Source of the DNA: Bacteriovorax sp. | GTDB taxonomy: Bacteria > Bdellovibrionota > Bacteriovoracia > Bacteriovoracales > Bacteriovoracaceae | DNA: 64,000 bases | Direction: 5' to 3' | Assembly: GCA_014378525.1 (NCBI GenBank) | Contig: JACMNL010000101.1 | Location: 95,367-159,366, forward strand | Part shown: positions 8,538-17,486 of the stretch, piece by piece | Layout: each line of letters starts with the position of its first letter | How positions within the stretch are numbered: position 1 is the first letter of the stretch | Translations under genes and position numbers: made by a program | Notes under the pieces: model-generated | Databases searched by the model: none | What the model was told of the DNA's origin: nothing | What the model saw: only the letters and a program-made list of their open reading frames with translations

Positions 8538-9569
8538 TCAGTGATAACGTTTGGATTTAAGAGAAAGTGTGCGTTTATCTATATAGGTCTGCGTGATTTT
8601 TGCGTCTTTATGGTTCAAATAATCGCGTACAAATAATAAATCTTTTGATTTTAAATAAAGTTCAGTGGCACAGGCCTTTCGAAAACTGTGCGGTGTAATT
8701 TTAGTTGTAAGTTGATTATCGGGAATGGCCCGCTCGATAATTTTGATGATCTTATTGTACATGGCCTTCTTTGACAGCGCACGACCCGATTTCGTCTGAA
8801 AAAGAAAAATTTTATTGAATTCGTTTTCACCAATATAATAATTAAAATTTTTAAATATAATTTCGTCTTTTTGTATTACCAGCGTGTGAACGTATCCACC
8901 TTTACGGTTAAAGGTTATCGTACGTGAAGAACGGTCAAAATTTTCAATTTTTAAGTCGCATAATTCACTCAATCGCAGGCCGCCGTAATAGAGCAGATAA
9001 ATAATGAGCCTTTCGCTGGTTCTGAAAGTTTTTTCTTCAATTTTTTTGAAATCTTCTTTAGCAATCATTGTCGTCGGAGTGACGTCTATTTCTTTAAGAG
9101 TAATTGCGTGGATTTTACTCTTAACTGGATTTTTTAGGAATTTATCTGAAGTATCTTCATGAACTTCTTTCAAATATTCGAAGAAATTTTTCAGGCTGGA
9201 TAAATGGCGGCGTTTTGATGAGACGGATAACGGGTCCTGAAAAAAGAGCAGGTATTTTTCCGTTCTTTTTTTAAAGAAGGCCTTCCCGATTATGAACCTG
9301 AACCACAGTAAAAAATGAATCCCCGGATTGGCCGCCAATCTTCCAATTTCCCGATAAACATTTCCACCGCTGGATAAAAATTCTTTATAGAGACCTATGG
9401 TTTCGCCGTTCACTTTTTCAATTTTTAGGTGCTGCTCGTGTTCGATCCAGTTAAAAAATTTGAGCAAATCAGCTCTATAGTTTTTGATGGTATGTTCCGA
9501 TTTGTTGAGGCGTCTTAGATTCAACAAATAGTTTTCAAGAAGAATGTGAGAAGTCTGGTTCTGGTCCAA
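8538..9569 (-). CDS. Tyrosine recombinase (XerC/D-like) with an N-terminal insertion
   Basis: A site-specific recombinase of 343 residues. All catalytic residues are present: Arg199 (GGLRLSEL), Lys223 (RKGGY), His294 and Arg297 (HSFRK), His320 (LNHKD) and the nucleophile Tyr329 (TQTYIDK). The N-terminal SAM-like domain is interrupted by about 45 extra residues (roughly 70-115, with a hydrophobic FLLWFRFIIG stretch) compared with XerC/D. The start is TTG, with AGGA about 10 nt upstream. No integrase partner genes or att repeats are visible, so a housekeeping Xer role is as likely as a mobile-element role. Confidence 0.82.
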   Translation of the reverse strand: MDQNQTSHILLENYLLNLRRLNKSEHTIKNYRADLLKFFNWIEHEQHLKIEKVNGETIGLYKEFLSSGGNVYREIGRLAANPGIHFLLWFRFIIGKAFFKKRTEKYLLFFQDPLSVSSKRRHLSSLKNFFEYLKEVHEDTSDKFLKNPVKSKIHAITLKEIDVTPTTMIAKEDFKKIEEKTFRTSERLIIYLLYYGGLRLSELCDLKIENFDRSSRTITFNRKGGYVHTLVIQKDEIIFKNFNYYIGENEFNKIFLFQTKSGRALSKKAMYNKIIKIIERAIPDNQLTTKITPHSFRKACATELYLKSKDLLFVRDYLNHKDAKITQTYIDKRTLSLKSKRYH

Positions 9570-9604
9570 CTTTTTTAAATCCTTTTAAAAAAATCAATTG
9601 AGAA

Positions 9605-9643
9605 GCTAAAAAAGCTACATATAATTTATATTATATGTAGCTT
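9605..9643 (-). terminator. Rho-independent terminator of the 9699-11711 gene
   Basis: A 13-bp perfect stem (9612-9624 with 9631-9643) with a 6-nt loop, followed on the minus strand by a run of six T. The stem is AT-rich, but its length and U-tract make it convincing. Confidence 0.75.
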
Positions 9644-9698
9644 AAGACTCACAAGTAAATAATATTGTTCATTTTTTCTGTAATGATCGATTTAAGGC

Positions 9699-11711
9699 TT
9701 AAATTTCTCCGGGTGCTGGTATTCCTTCGTATAAATCTTCTTCTGCAGAAGTATTTTCCATTTCATGATCCTGATCCGTCACGCGAAGGTCATATGAACG
9801 GTTTGTAATGCGTGCCTGAACCTCAGTTAATTCTTTATAAAGAGCACGGTAATTTAATGTTCCAAATTCAAAAGAAACAGGCTTCAATTTTTTAGCAGTC
9901 ATCTCAAGTTTGAAATAAATTAAATCTTTCAACTGATCCTGCGGTAAAAGTGAGATTAAAAATCCCACACCAATTTTGTCAAAAACTCCGTGGTCATTTA
10001 GCTTCACAAGTTTTGAAAGCATAATCTCAGAATTGCCTTCTTTGTTTTCTAAAATTATATAAAGTTTTGAGGCCAGCTGCTTCAGGCTCGACTTGGTTAC
10101 AAAACGATTCACAAAAAGGAAGTCTTTTAATTTTTCCAAGCCTACATCTTCATCAAGCATATGAAGTGTCTTAATGTGTTCAACGTATGCCTGAAGTGCG
10201 GTATTCAGCTGTTCTTCTGAATAACCAGACAGGTATTTAAAGCCCTGTGATTTTAAAATTAGCTGGAAAAATACGCGGGAGTCAGTTCTATCTGCAACTT
10301 TTTTCCATTCACTCATATCAATTAGCGGGCCGAACACTTCAGGTATCTGGCCGATCATATATTTTTGAACCATTCTTTGCTCGATTGATCTGAAGAGTTT
10401 ATCCCTGCGCTCAAAACTCAATCCGAAGTCGGGATTTTTTACGTTTATATCTTCTGTGTTCAGACGTGGAATCAAACCAAAATTGTTCATGAAAGTCTGG
10501 TCTTTAAAATCAAAAATCCATTTACCGAATTTCGTCGTGATATATTTTGAGTATGTAGGGTAAAAGAAATGAAGGTTATTTTCATTTTTATCGATGAATG
10601 TAACTTTGTTTTCCGTGTAAGCAGTATCTTTTGTGTAGCTGGTAACCAGAAGAGCAAATTTTACTTTTTTCGTGTCGCCACGGAAATCGTTAAAGCCCTT
10701 GAAGATTCTTGAAATACGACGGTCTTTTGGTTCTTTTAATTTATCTTCAGCAAAAATCTTTTCTGCTTTTTCGAATGAAGAAATCAACTTATCTTTAAGC
10801 ACTGATGCATTATCAAGTTTGTTGATAACAACAGCATCTTTAAACTTAAGTGTCGTTTTTAAAATCTGATCGTAGGCCTCTTTTGACTCATCATTTTTTA
10901 AGTCAAAAATATAGTCTGCAATAAACTGTGCACCAGGATTAATCTGGTATCCAAGCTGAACCAGGTCACGGTCAAATAAGTGATCGATCTGTTTATCAAG
11001 AATTCTGATCCCGAAAAGCTTGAATGAAAGACCTGCACCACCACTTACTCCACGGTTGTATCCACGGGTTGAAATAAGTTTTAAACGAACGTGTGATTCA
11101 TCGATCTTGAAGACCTGAATAATAAACTCTCCACTTAATACATAATAAACACCGGCATTAGCACTTAAAACAACGGGAGTTACTGAAGCGGAATTAGCAC
11201 GTGCTTCGATGGCCACGTTAAGGTTCGCGGGAATACTTACGAAGTCACCAGGGTTTAAACTTTTAAGAGCTAAGTCCGCCGTTAAAGGTAAATGTTTTGG
11301 AGAGTATGGTAGAGCAAGTAGAGCTTCTTTTTTCTTTTTAAATTGTCTTACGAAGAAAAAACTCTGTTCGCGGTTTACTGAAAATGAAAAAGGAAGATCG
11401 ACAAAATTATCGACGATATCGCCGACATTAATGGCCCCTTTTAAATCCCACTTATCGATACGTGTATAAAACTGATCCTGATAAGATGCTTCAACATCGT
11501 AACTATACTTAGATGAAATGTTGATTCCATCAATGAGATCAATATTGGCGATATCAGCACCAAACTGAATATCAAGGTTCGCAATTTCTTTTTTTACTTT
11601 TCCAGGAATATCTTTTGTTTCAAGATAATCGTGGAGACTGGCGTGCGAATTGGCAGTTAGTAAAACTGTAAGAATCGACGCTAGAATAAATTTAAGTGAT
11701 AGCTTTTTCAT
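9699..11711 (-). CDS. Large hypothetical exported protein
   Basis: About 670 residues. The ATG at 11711 is preferred because AGGGAA lies about 8 nt upstream and it opens a signal peptide (MKKLSLKFILASILTVLLTANSHA). The mature protein is Lys-rich, with mixed beta strands in the N-terminal third and more helical sequence after about residue 450. No catalytic motif, transmembrane helix or repeat that I recognise. Monocistronic, with a strong terminator behind it. A periplasmic or outer-membrane-associated role is inferred from the signal peptide only. Confidence 0.7.
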   Translation of the reverse strand: MKKLSLKFILASILTVLLTANSHASLHDYLETKDIPGKVKKEIANLDIQFGADIANIDLIDGINISSKYSYDVEASYQDQFYTRIDKWDLKGAINVGDIVDNFVDLPFSFSVNREQSFFFVRQFKKKKEALLALPYSPKHLPLTADLALKSLNPGDFVSIPANLNVAIEARANSASVTPVVLSANAGVYYVLSGEFIIQVFKIDESHVRLKLISTRGYNRGVSGGAGLSFKLFGIRILDKQIDHLFDRDLVQLGYQINPGAQFIADYIFDLKNDESKEAYDQILKTTLKFKDAVVINKLDNASVLKDKLISSFEKAEKIFAEDKLKEPKDRRISRIFKGFNDFRGDTKKVKFALLVTSYTKDTAYTENKVTFIDKNENNLHFFYPTYSKYITTKFGKWIFDFKDQTFMNNFGLIPRLNTEDINVKNPDFGLSFERRDKLFRSIEQRMVQKYMIGQIPEVFGPLIDMSEWKKVADRTDSRVFFQLILKSQGFKYLSGYSEEQLNTALQAYVEHIKTLHMLDEDVGLEKLKDFLFVNRFVTKSSLKQLASKLYIILENKEGNSEIMLSKLVKLNDHGVFDKIGVGFLISLLPQDQLKDLIYFKLEMTAKKLKPVSFEFGTLNYRALYKELTEVQARITNRSYDLRVTDQDHEMENTSAEEDLYEGIPAPGEI

Positions 11712-11832
11712 AGTAGTTCCCTGTTGTATACGCACATTTTAAGGTGTTACCGGACCGCGCACCATGCAAGTATTTGGAGTATGCATTTTTTACTAGGTGT
11801 GTACAAAATGTGCTGATAAGCTCTCTAGTAAT

Positions 11833-12447
11833 ATGGATATGTTCGAACCCTTATTGCAGATTTCCAGCGATCCTTTGCTCTTTTTCCAGTTCTTTGGCTA
11901 CTGGGGTTTAGCAGCTATTTTGTTCGCTGAAGTCGGTCTTTTTGCCTTTTTCCTTCCTGGAGACTCCCTTCTTTTTACCCTAGGCCTGATGTCTTATAAG
12001 AGTGGAATCGATATCAAAGTTCTCATTCCAGTCTTACTTGCGGCCACTATTTTAGGGGATCATTTCAGTTATTTTCTAGGGCGAAAATTTGCAGATTTTA
12101 CGAGAAGAAATCTTGGAAAAATATTTTTGGAAGAAAAACATCTTGAAATGGCCCACAACTTTTATTTAAAGCATGGTGGTAAAACAATTCTCTTTTGCAA
12201 GTTCATCGCATTCGTCAGAACTTTTGCACCCTTCATTGCAGGCACAAGTAAAATGAAATACTGGCGCTTCACGCTTTATGAAGTATCCGGAGCTATTTTG
12301 TGGGTTGGGGGTATCGTCGGTGGAAGCCATTACCTTGGTAAAAAGGTCGACTTTGACATGGCCGCATACTTTCATTATTTCGTCATTTTGTTGATTTTTT
12401 TGCTCCTTTCACCATTTTTTTTAAAATATTTCAAGAATAAGCGATAA
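11833..12447 (+). CDS. DedA family (VTT domain) membrane protein
   Basis: About 204 residues with several hydrophobic segments. The family hallmarks are FFLPGDSLLFTLGLMS near the start and FCKFIAFVRTFAPFIAGTSKM in the middle, which carries the conserved Arg of DedA proteins, plus a Gly-rich WVGGIVGGSHYLG. DedA proteins are inner-membrane proteins linked to lipid scrambling, undecaprenyl phosphate recycling and proton-motive-force homeostasis. A stop lies just upstream of a GTG at 11797, and the first ATG is at 11833 with no clear ribosome site, so the start is uncertain by about 12 codons. Confidence 0.85.
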   Translation: MDMFEPLLQISSDPLLFFQFFGYWGLAAILFAEVGLFAFFLPGDSLLFTLGLMSYKSGIDIKVLIPVLLAATILGDHFSYFLGRKFADFTRRNLGKIFLEEKHLEMAHNFYLKHGGKTILFCKFIAFVRTFAPFIAGTSKMKYWRFTLYEVSGAILWVGGIVGGSHYLGKKVDFDMAAYFHYFVILLIFLLLSPFFLKYFKNKR

Positions 12448-12495
12448 TAGAAATATAAAATATTCATGCAGTTATTGTTCAAATCAAGAGGATTT

Positions 12496-13851
12496 ATGAA
12501 AGGCCAAAACTCTACTAAAAAAGACCTTAGACTAACACTTCCAGATGGTATCCACCGTCACTTCCGTACAGATGATTTCTGGAGAGTTATTCCTGCGTGG
12601 AAAGACGTTACGAAAGAAGAATTCGGCGATCACATGTGGCAGATGAAAAACTCAATCAAAAAAGTTGAACAGGTAAAAACTGTTTTAGGTGAATTGTGTA
12701 CGGAATCTTTTTATCAGGACATGCTGGAAGGACAAAAATTTACTCCGATGAACATCAGGATCACTCCATATGTTTTTGCACTGATCGACTGGAAAGATCC
12801 GGACAATGATCCACTTAGAAAACAATTTCTTCCGATTGGTTCTCAGTTTTTACCAGATCATCCATTTTATGAAGCAGATTCACTACATGAAGATGTTGAT
12901 GCTCCTGTTCCGGGACTGACTCACAGATATTACGATAAGGTTTTATTTTTACCGACGACAATCTGTCCGGTTTATTGTTCGTACTGTACACGTTCTCGTT
13001 TAATCGGTGGATCGACTGAGACAGTGGAAAAAGAAACATACGGTGTAAACACGGCGAGAATGGAAGCTGCGTTTGAATATATTAGATCAAAACCTCAAGT
13101 GGAAGACGTTGTTATTTCCGGAGGGGACGCTTTCATGTTAACGAGTAAACAACTTACTTATATTGGTGAGAGTTTATTAAATATACCTCATATCAGACGC
13201 ATTCGTTTTGCAACTAAAGGGATTGCGATTTATCCACAAAAAATTACGAGTGACCACGAATGGTTTAAGGCCCTTTGTGATGTTCACCAGAAAGGTAAAG
13301 AGATGGGGAAATCTGTTGTGGTTCACACACACTTTTCTTCTCCGAAAGAAATTACGATTTATTCGAAGTTGGCAATGGACAGACTTTTCGCAGCAGGGAT
13401 TATCGTAAGAAACCAGGCCGTGCTTCAGGAAGGTGTTAACGATTCAATCAACGATATGGTTCTTCTGATCCGTCAGATGGAGTACATGAACGTTCAGCCT
13501 TATTATGTTTACATTCACGATATGGTTCCTGGGTGCGAGCACTTCAGAACAACAATCGCTGAATCTGTGGCGCTTGAAAAGGCAATGCGTGGAACTACTG
13601 CAGGCTTCAATACACCGACTTTCGTGTGTGATGCTCCTGGTGGTGGTGGTAAACGCCATATCGCTTCTTACGAATATTATGATGAAGAAAACGGTATTTC
13701 TGTATGGACCGCTCCAAACGTAAAACCAGGCGAAGTGTTTTTCTATTTTGATCCAATTAGAAAATTATCTCCTGAAGCGCAGGCAAGATGGGCCGACCCG
13801 AAAATGCGCGAACAGATGATAGCCGACGCCAAAAAGAAAGCAGGATTTTAA
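12496..13851 (+). CDS. kamA: KamA family radical SAM protein (lysine 2,3-aminomutase type)
   Basis: About 451 residues. The radical SAM cluster motif is CPVYCSYC (Cys157, 161, 164, counted from this start), and the PLP-binding Lys386 sits in DAPGGGGKRH, as in clostridial KamA. The length fits full KamA rather than the shorter EF-P modifier EpmB. KamA converts L-lysine to L-beta-lysine; some relatives use glutamate or arginine, so the substrate is not proven. The start at 12496 is chosen for AGAGGA 6 nt upstream. A strong terminator follows. No beta-lysine acetyltransferase (AblB) gene is adjacent. Confidence 0.82.
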   Translation: MKGQNSTKKDLRLTLPDGIHRHFRTDDFWRVIPAWKDVTKEEFGDHMWQMKNSIKKVEQVKTVLGELCTESFYQDMLEGQKFTPMNIRITPYVFALIDWKDPDNDPLRKQFLPIGSQFLPDHPFYEADSLHEDVDAPVPGLTHRYYDKVLFLPTTICPVYCSYCTRSRLIGGSTETVEKETYGVNTARMEAAFEYIRSKPQVEDVVISGGDAFMLTSKQLTYIGESLLNIPHIRRIRFATKGIAIYPQKITSDHEWFKALCDVHQKGKEMGKSVVVHTHFSSPKEITIYSKLAMDRLFAAGIIVRNQAVLQEGVNDSINDMVLLIRQMEYMNVQPYYVYIHDMVPGCEHFRTTIAESVALEKAMRGTTAGFNTPTFVCDAPGGGGKRHIASYEYYDEENGISVWTAPNVKPGEVFFYFDPIRKLSPEAQARWADPKMREQMIADAKKKAGF

Positions 13852-13862
13852 TTCAAAATATC

Positions 13863-13894
13863 CGGGAGTGCTAAAACACTCCCGATTTTCTTTC
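13863..13894 (+). terminator. Rho-independent terminator after kamA
   Basis: An 8-bp GC-rich perfect stem (13863-13870 with 13877-13884), 6-nt loop, then a T-rich ATTTTCTTTC tail. Confidence 0.85.
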
Positions 13895-14000
13895 ACTATG
13901 TTTTAAACGAACGATTCAATCAGCTTTTTGGAATTTATTCTAGTCATCCAGCATGCTAAATTTTATTATTGTCTAAAAAATATCATTTGGAGAGAGCTCA

Positions 14001-14897
14001 ATGCTTAAACGTATTCTTTTAATGTTCGCAGTCTCGTTACTCATTTCAATTATGATCAGTATCATTTTCTCAATACTGGGAATCGGTTCATATATCGCTC
14101 AGGGTGGAATTCAATACGGCCCTCTCATGGCGTTTTGTCTTTTATGGGGAATGGGTGGTTCATTCATTTCACTTCTGCTTTCTAAAAAAATTGCCAAGTG
14201 GACCATGGGAGTTCAGATCGTCACTCTCGAAGGACCGCATAGAGCAACTGTTGAAAAAGTTCACCGTCTGGCCAGAAGAGCAGGGATTACTGAAATGCCT
14301 GAAGTCGGTATCTATCAGTCACCTGAGGTTAATGCATTCGCCACGGGGAGATCAAAAAATTCTTCTATGGTTGCTGTCTCTACAGGACTTTTAAGTTTAA
14401 TGGATGACACTGAAGTAGAAGGTGTACTCGCTCACGAAGTCGCTCACATCGCCAATGGCGACATGGTGACGATGACTTTAGTTCAGGGTGTAGTGAATGC
14501 CTTCGTCATGTTCCTGTCGCGCGTGGTGGCCTTTGCGCTTGCTCAGGCAATGAAAGATAAGGATGATGACAGACCGGCAAATCCATGGATGATGATGGGT
14601 CTCACAATGTTGTTTGATATCGTATTCGGATTTTTAGCAGCACCAATAGTGGCTTGGTTTTCCCGCTACAGAGAGTTCCGTGCGGATAAAGGCGGAGCAG
14701 ATCTTGCGGGTAAGGATAAAATGATTGCAGCTCTTGAATCACTTCAAAGAGCGTATCCACAATTATTACTTGAAGATAAATCACAGCAACCGAATCCGAA
14801 CTTCAGGTCAATGCAGATTTCTTCTAAAGGTGCGTTCATGCAACTGTTCTCAACACATCCACCGCTTGAAGTGCGAATAGCTGCTTTAAAAAGATAG
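14001..14897 (+). CDS. htpX: Protease HtpX (M48 family)
   Basis: A membrane zinc metalloprotease of 298 residues, the normal length, that removes damaged membrane proteins. The HExxH motif is LAHEVAHIANGDM (His145, Glu146, His149). Two N-terminal membrane helices (3-30 and 38-62) and a hydrophobic pair at about 165-220 flank the site, and the downstream Glu ligand is in REFRADKGGADLAG. GGAG lies 9 nt before the ATG. The last 12 nt overlap the convergent FabK-like gene. Confidence 0.95.
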   Translation: MLKRILLMFAVSLLISIMISIIFSILGIGSYIAQGGIQYGPLMAFCLLWGMGGSFISLLLSKKIAKWTMGVQIVTLEGPHRATVEKVHRLARRAGITEMPEVGIYQSPEVNAFATGRSKNSSMVAVSTGLLSLMDDTEVEGVLAHEVAHIANGDMVTMTLVQGVVNAFVMFLSRVVAFALAQAMKDKDDDRPANPWMMMGLTMLFDIVFGFLAAPIVAWFSRYREFRADKGGADLAGKDKMIAALESLQRAYPQLLLEDKSQQPNPNFRSMQISSKGAFMQLFSTHPPLEVRIAALKR

Positions 14898-15845
14898 ATT
14901 TTTTGGAAGTCTCGAAATAGTTTTTTGGTAATCATCAATTAATTCTCTCATGACTTCCGCCACACTCGGAACAGACTTGATCAGACTGACCACCTGTCCG
15001 ATTTCCAACTCTCCCTGATCCAGCTCACCTTTATGCATTCCGTTCATCGCACGGAATTTTCCCAGGTGTTCTGTGAGTTTTGTTTTTAATTCATCGCCGG
15101 TATAAGTCTCTTCTATTTTTTTTATTTCGTTTGCAAACTGGTTATTTAAAAGCCTGACTGGAACAGTACTTCTCATGGCCATCTGAGTAGAATGGGGAAG
15201 CGATTGTAGTGCTAAATTTTTAAAATTTTCATGTGCACTTGATTCTTTTGTCATGAGAAAACGCGTGCCCATTTGTACACCTGAAGCTCCGAGAGCTAAA
15301 CATGCAGCGATCCCTGCACCAGTGGCAATTCCACCAGCAGCAATCACCGGTATGTTAACTTTTGCACAGACCTGGGGAATAAGAGTCATCGTCGTAATTT
15401 CTTCGCGACCGTTATGTCCACCGGCCTCATAACCTTCGGCCACGATGGCATCAACACCCGCATCCATACATTTTACGGCAAGCTCCGGTGAAGAAGTTAC
15501 GTGCACGACAACTGCACCCTTATTTTTTAAATAGGCAGTAAATTTTTTAGGAGTTCCTGCAGAAGTAAAAAATATTTTTACACCCAGATCCAGTGCACAG
15601 TTTATCTGTTCTTCAGCACCAGAATAAAGCAGCGGAACATTCACCCCAAAAGGTTTTGAAGTTAATGACTGAGCTTTTAAAATATGTTCTTTCAAAACAT
15701 CCGGTTTCATCGAGCCAGCGCCGATAATTCCGAGTCCGCCGGCGCTTGAAACCGCGGCCGCAAGTTTTGAACCAGAGACCCAGATCATTCCACCCTGAAC
15801 GATTGGATATTCAACATTAAAAAGTTTTGTAATTGGATTGCTCAT
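14886..15845 (-). CDS. Nitronate monooxygenase / FabK-like enoyl-ACP reductase family protein
   Basis: A 319-residue FMN-binding TIM barrel. The visible family features are VQGGMIWVSGSKLAAAVSSA at the start, AEGYEAGGHNG (the catalytic His region), PVIAAGGIATG and ALGASGVQMGTRF, which bind phosphate of FMN. The start and spacing resemble FabK, the flavoprotein enoyl-ACP reductase, more than the short nitronate monooxygenases. A role in fatty acid synthesis is possible but not proven. It is the last gene of a minus-strand run that starts near 21.4 kb. Confidence 0.82.
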   Translation of the reverse strand: MSNPITKLFNVEYPIVQGGMIWVSGSKLAAAVSSAGGLGIIGAGSMKPDVLKEHILKAQSLTSKPFGVNVPLLYSGAEEQINCALDLGVKIFFTSAGTPKKFTAYLKNKGAVVVHVTSSPELAVKCMDAGVDAIVAEGYEAGGHNGREEITTMTLIPQVCAKVNIPVIAAGGIATGAGIAACLALGASGVQMGTRFLMTKESSAHENFKNLALQSLPHSTQMAMRSTVPVRLLNNQFANEIKKIEETYTGDELKTKLTEHLGKFRAMNGMHKGELDQGELEIGQVVSLIKSVPSVAEVMRELIDDYQKTISRLPKNLSF

Positions 15846-15863
15846 GAATAGAGGATAGCTGAA

Positions 15864-16484
15864 TTACGCCTTCTTAGGAAAATATAATCTGACGATCATC
15901 CCGGAGTAATCGAGGCGGCGTGTCCATTCAACTTTTCCGCCGATACTCTGCATATTCTGCATCATAATTTCTTTGCCGATGCCATGAGGAATGATTGAAG
16001 AAACTTCCATGGAGATGTCTGGATTCACAGAATTTTTCCCGCTGCCGTTATCGACAATTTCATAGATACAATAATCTTTAGTTTCCAAAATTCTGACAAT
16101 TAGTTTGGTCGCACTGGCCTTGACTGAATTATCTATGGCATTCTCGATCACCTGAAATATCTGGCCGATATTAAATTCTGTAAAAAAATGAAGATTCGAT
16201 TTAAAGTCACGGACCTCATTTTGAAAAGTGATATGAAATAATAATTCTACAGTCTCTGTCAGTAGATCCATCTGGCGGACAAATTCTTCGGGAGAGTAAG
16301 TGAGAAGGGAATCTTCTTTTTCCTGTTTTAAATGCCTGTAAGCATCGTTAATGAGCTCACTGATGCGAACCAGATTCGTTCTGATGGGAATGAAGTCTTC
16401 CTCTCCATATTTCTTGGAAAGAAGAGCGGTATGTCCGGAAATAAGTGTGAGCTTATTTCGTATATCATGCAGGTATGTCAGCAT
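15864..16484 (-). CDS. Sensorless histidine kinase-like ATPase
   Basis: 206 residues that hold only the kinase core. The H-box is LHDIRNKLTLISGH at the very N-terminus (His6 as phospho-acceptor candidate), followed by a helical pair and a HATPase domain with an N-box (NAIDNSVKA), a G1-like DNGSG and a G2-like HGIGKEI. No transmembrane helix or input domain. AGGAG lies 9 nt before the ATG, which supports this short start. It probably acts with another sensor or receives its signal through the HTH proteins encoded next to it; no cognate receiver is adjacent. Confidence 0.75.
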   Translation of the reverse strand: MLTYLHDIRNKLTLISGHTALLSKKYGEEDFIPIRTNLVRISELINDAYRHLKQEKEDSLLTYSPEEFVRQMDLLTETVELLFHITFQNEVRDFKSNLHFFTEFNIGQIFQVIENAIDNSVKASATKLIVRILETKDYCIYEIVDNGSGKNSVNPDISMEVSSIIPHGIGKEIMMQNMQSIGGKVEWTRRLDYSGMIVRLYFPKKA

Positions 16485-16574
16485 TTGTTAAAGTTCTCCT
16501 CAATCTAATCTACCTTTAAAATAGTATTCCTAAAAGAATGAGTTAAGGGGCGATTATATTGCCTCTAAATTAAT

Positions 16575-17486
16575 CTAGTGAAGTAAAGAAGGGGATGAAA
16601 GGAGAGTGAGTTTTGCCTTAAAAAATGGATTCATATCAAAAAGGTAACGATTAGAATTATCACCATCTAATACGGATGCAATTTTAGTCACTGGAGCGTT
16701 CTTACCATATTTGTACCAGGTAATACTTGATAAAACCCCAAGTCTGGTCAGGCAGGCCTCTTCATTGGAAAATTCCGACATTCCTAAACCGAGTTCTTCG
16801 ATGACATGTTTAATCGGAGTTGCATCGATCACTGCCTGACCGTTATGCATGCTGAAGATTTTGTAATCATAATTTTTATCAAACAGGTCAGTGCACTCTT
16901 CAAAAAAACATGACACAACTTCTTCAATGCTTTTTGGTGCGGTCAATTTATCGCGCAGGAAATTCCCTTTAACAACATGAGGAGTTCTGTGCCCCATGGC
17001 CAGGAATTCAGCATCAGTGAAGTTGTAGGTCTTTTTTAAATAAGTCGTGATATCAGAAATAAGAAAGATGTTTGCTTTCTGGTTTTCGCGGTTAAAAAAT
17101 TCTTCAGTTAACTGAAACTTTCTGATGAGGTTGGTTTTAGCGCGAAGGCCCCTTACATTCTCAAGATAGTTAATGATGTTTCTAATAGGGAGAACTTCGC
17201 TATATGTAGCGTAAGTATATCTTTCAGGCACTGGAATATCATTTTCTTTAATACATAATGAGTTGAGCTTAAAATCCTGGGCCAGTAGGTCTTCAAAATG
17301 AAAGTTCATTTTTTCAGCGAATTCGAATACGCAGTTAAGTGGAAGCATTTTTACTGCTTGTCTGAATTTTAAATATTCTTTTAATGAAAGCCCTAATGAG
17401 TCCGCAAATTCCTGGTCGCTAAACAACAGAGAATCCTTGATTCTCTCCATGTTTAACCAGAAAATCTGGTTCTCGTTAAGAAGCAT
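16575..17486 (-). CDS. HTH-like regulator with an unknown C-terminal domain
   Basis: 303 residues. Residues 12-70 look like a degenerate XRE-type helix-turn-helix (FSDQEFADSLGLSLKEYLKFRQAV). The rest, about 220 residues, is not recognised but resembles the C-terminal part of the neighbouring 17476-18300 product in size and local motifs. It overlaps that gene by 11 nt, so the two are translated together. No enzyme motif is visible. The helix-turn-helix call is moderate, the rest unknown. Confidence 0.6.
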   Translation of the reverse strand: MLLNENQIFWLNMERIKDSLLFSDQEFADSLGLSLKEYLKFRQAVKMLPLNCVFEFAEKMNFHFEDLLAQDFKLNSLCIKENDIPVPERYTYATYSEVLPIRNIINYLENVRGLRAKTNLIRKFQLTEEFFNRENQKANIFLISDITTYLKKTYNFTDAEFLAMGHRTPHVVKGNFLRDKLTAPKSIEEVVSCFFEECTDLFDKNYDYKIFSMHNGQAVIDATPIKHVIEELGLGMSEFSNEEACLTRLGVLSSITWYKYGKNAPVTKIASVLDGDNSNRYLFDMNPFFKAKLTLLSSPSLLH

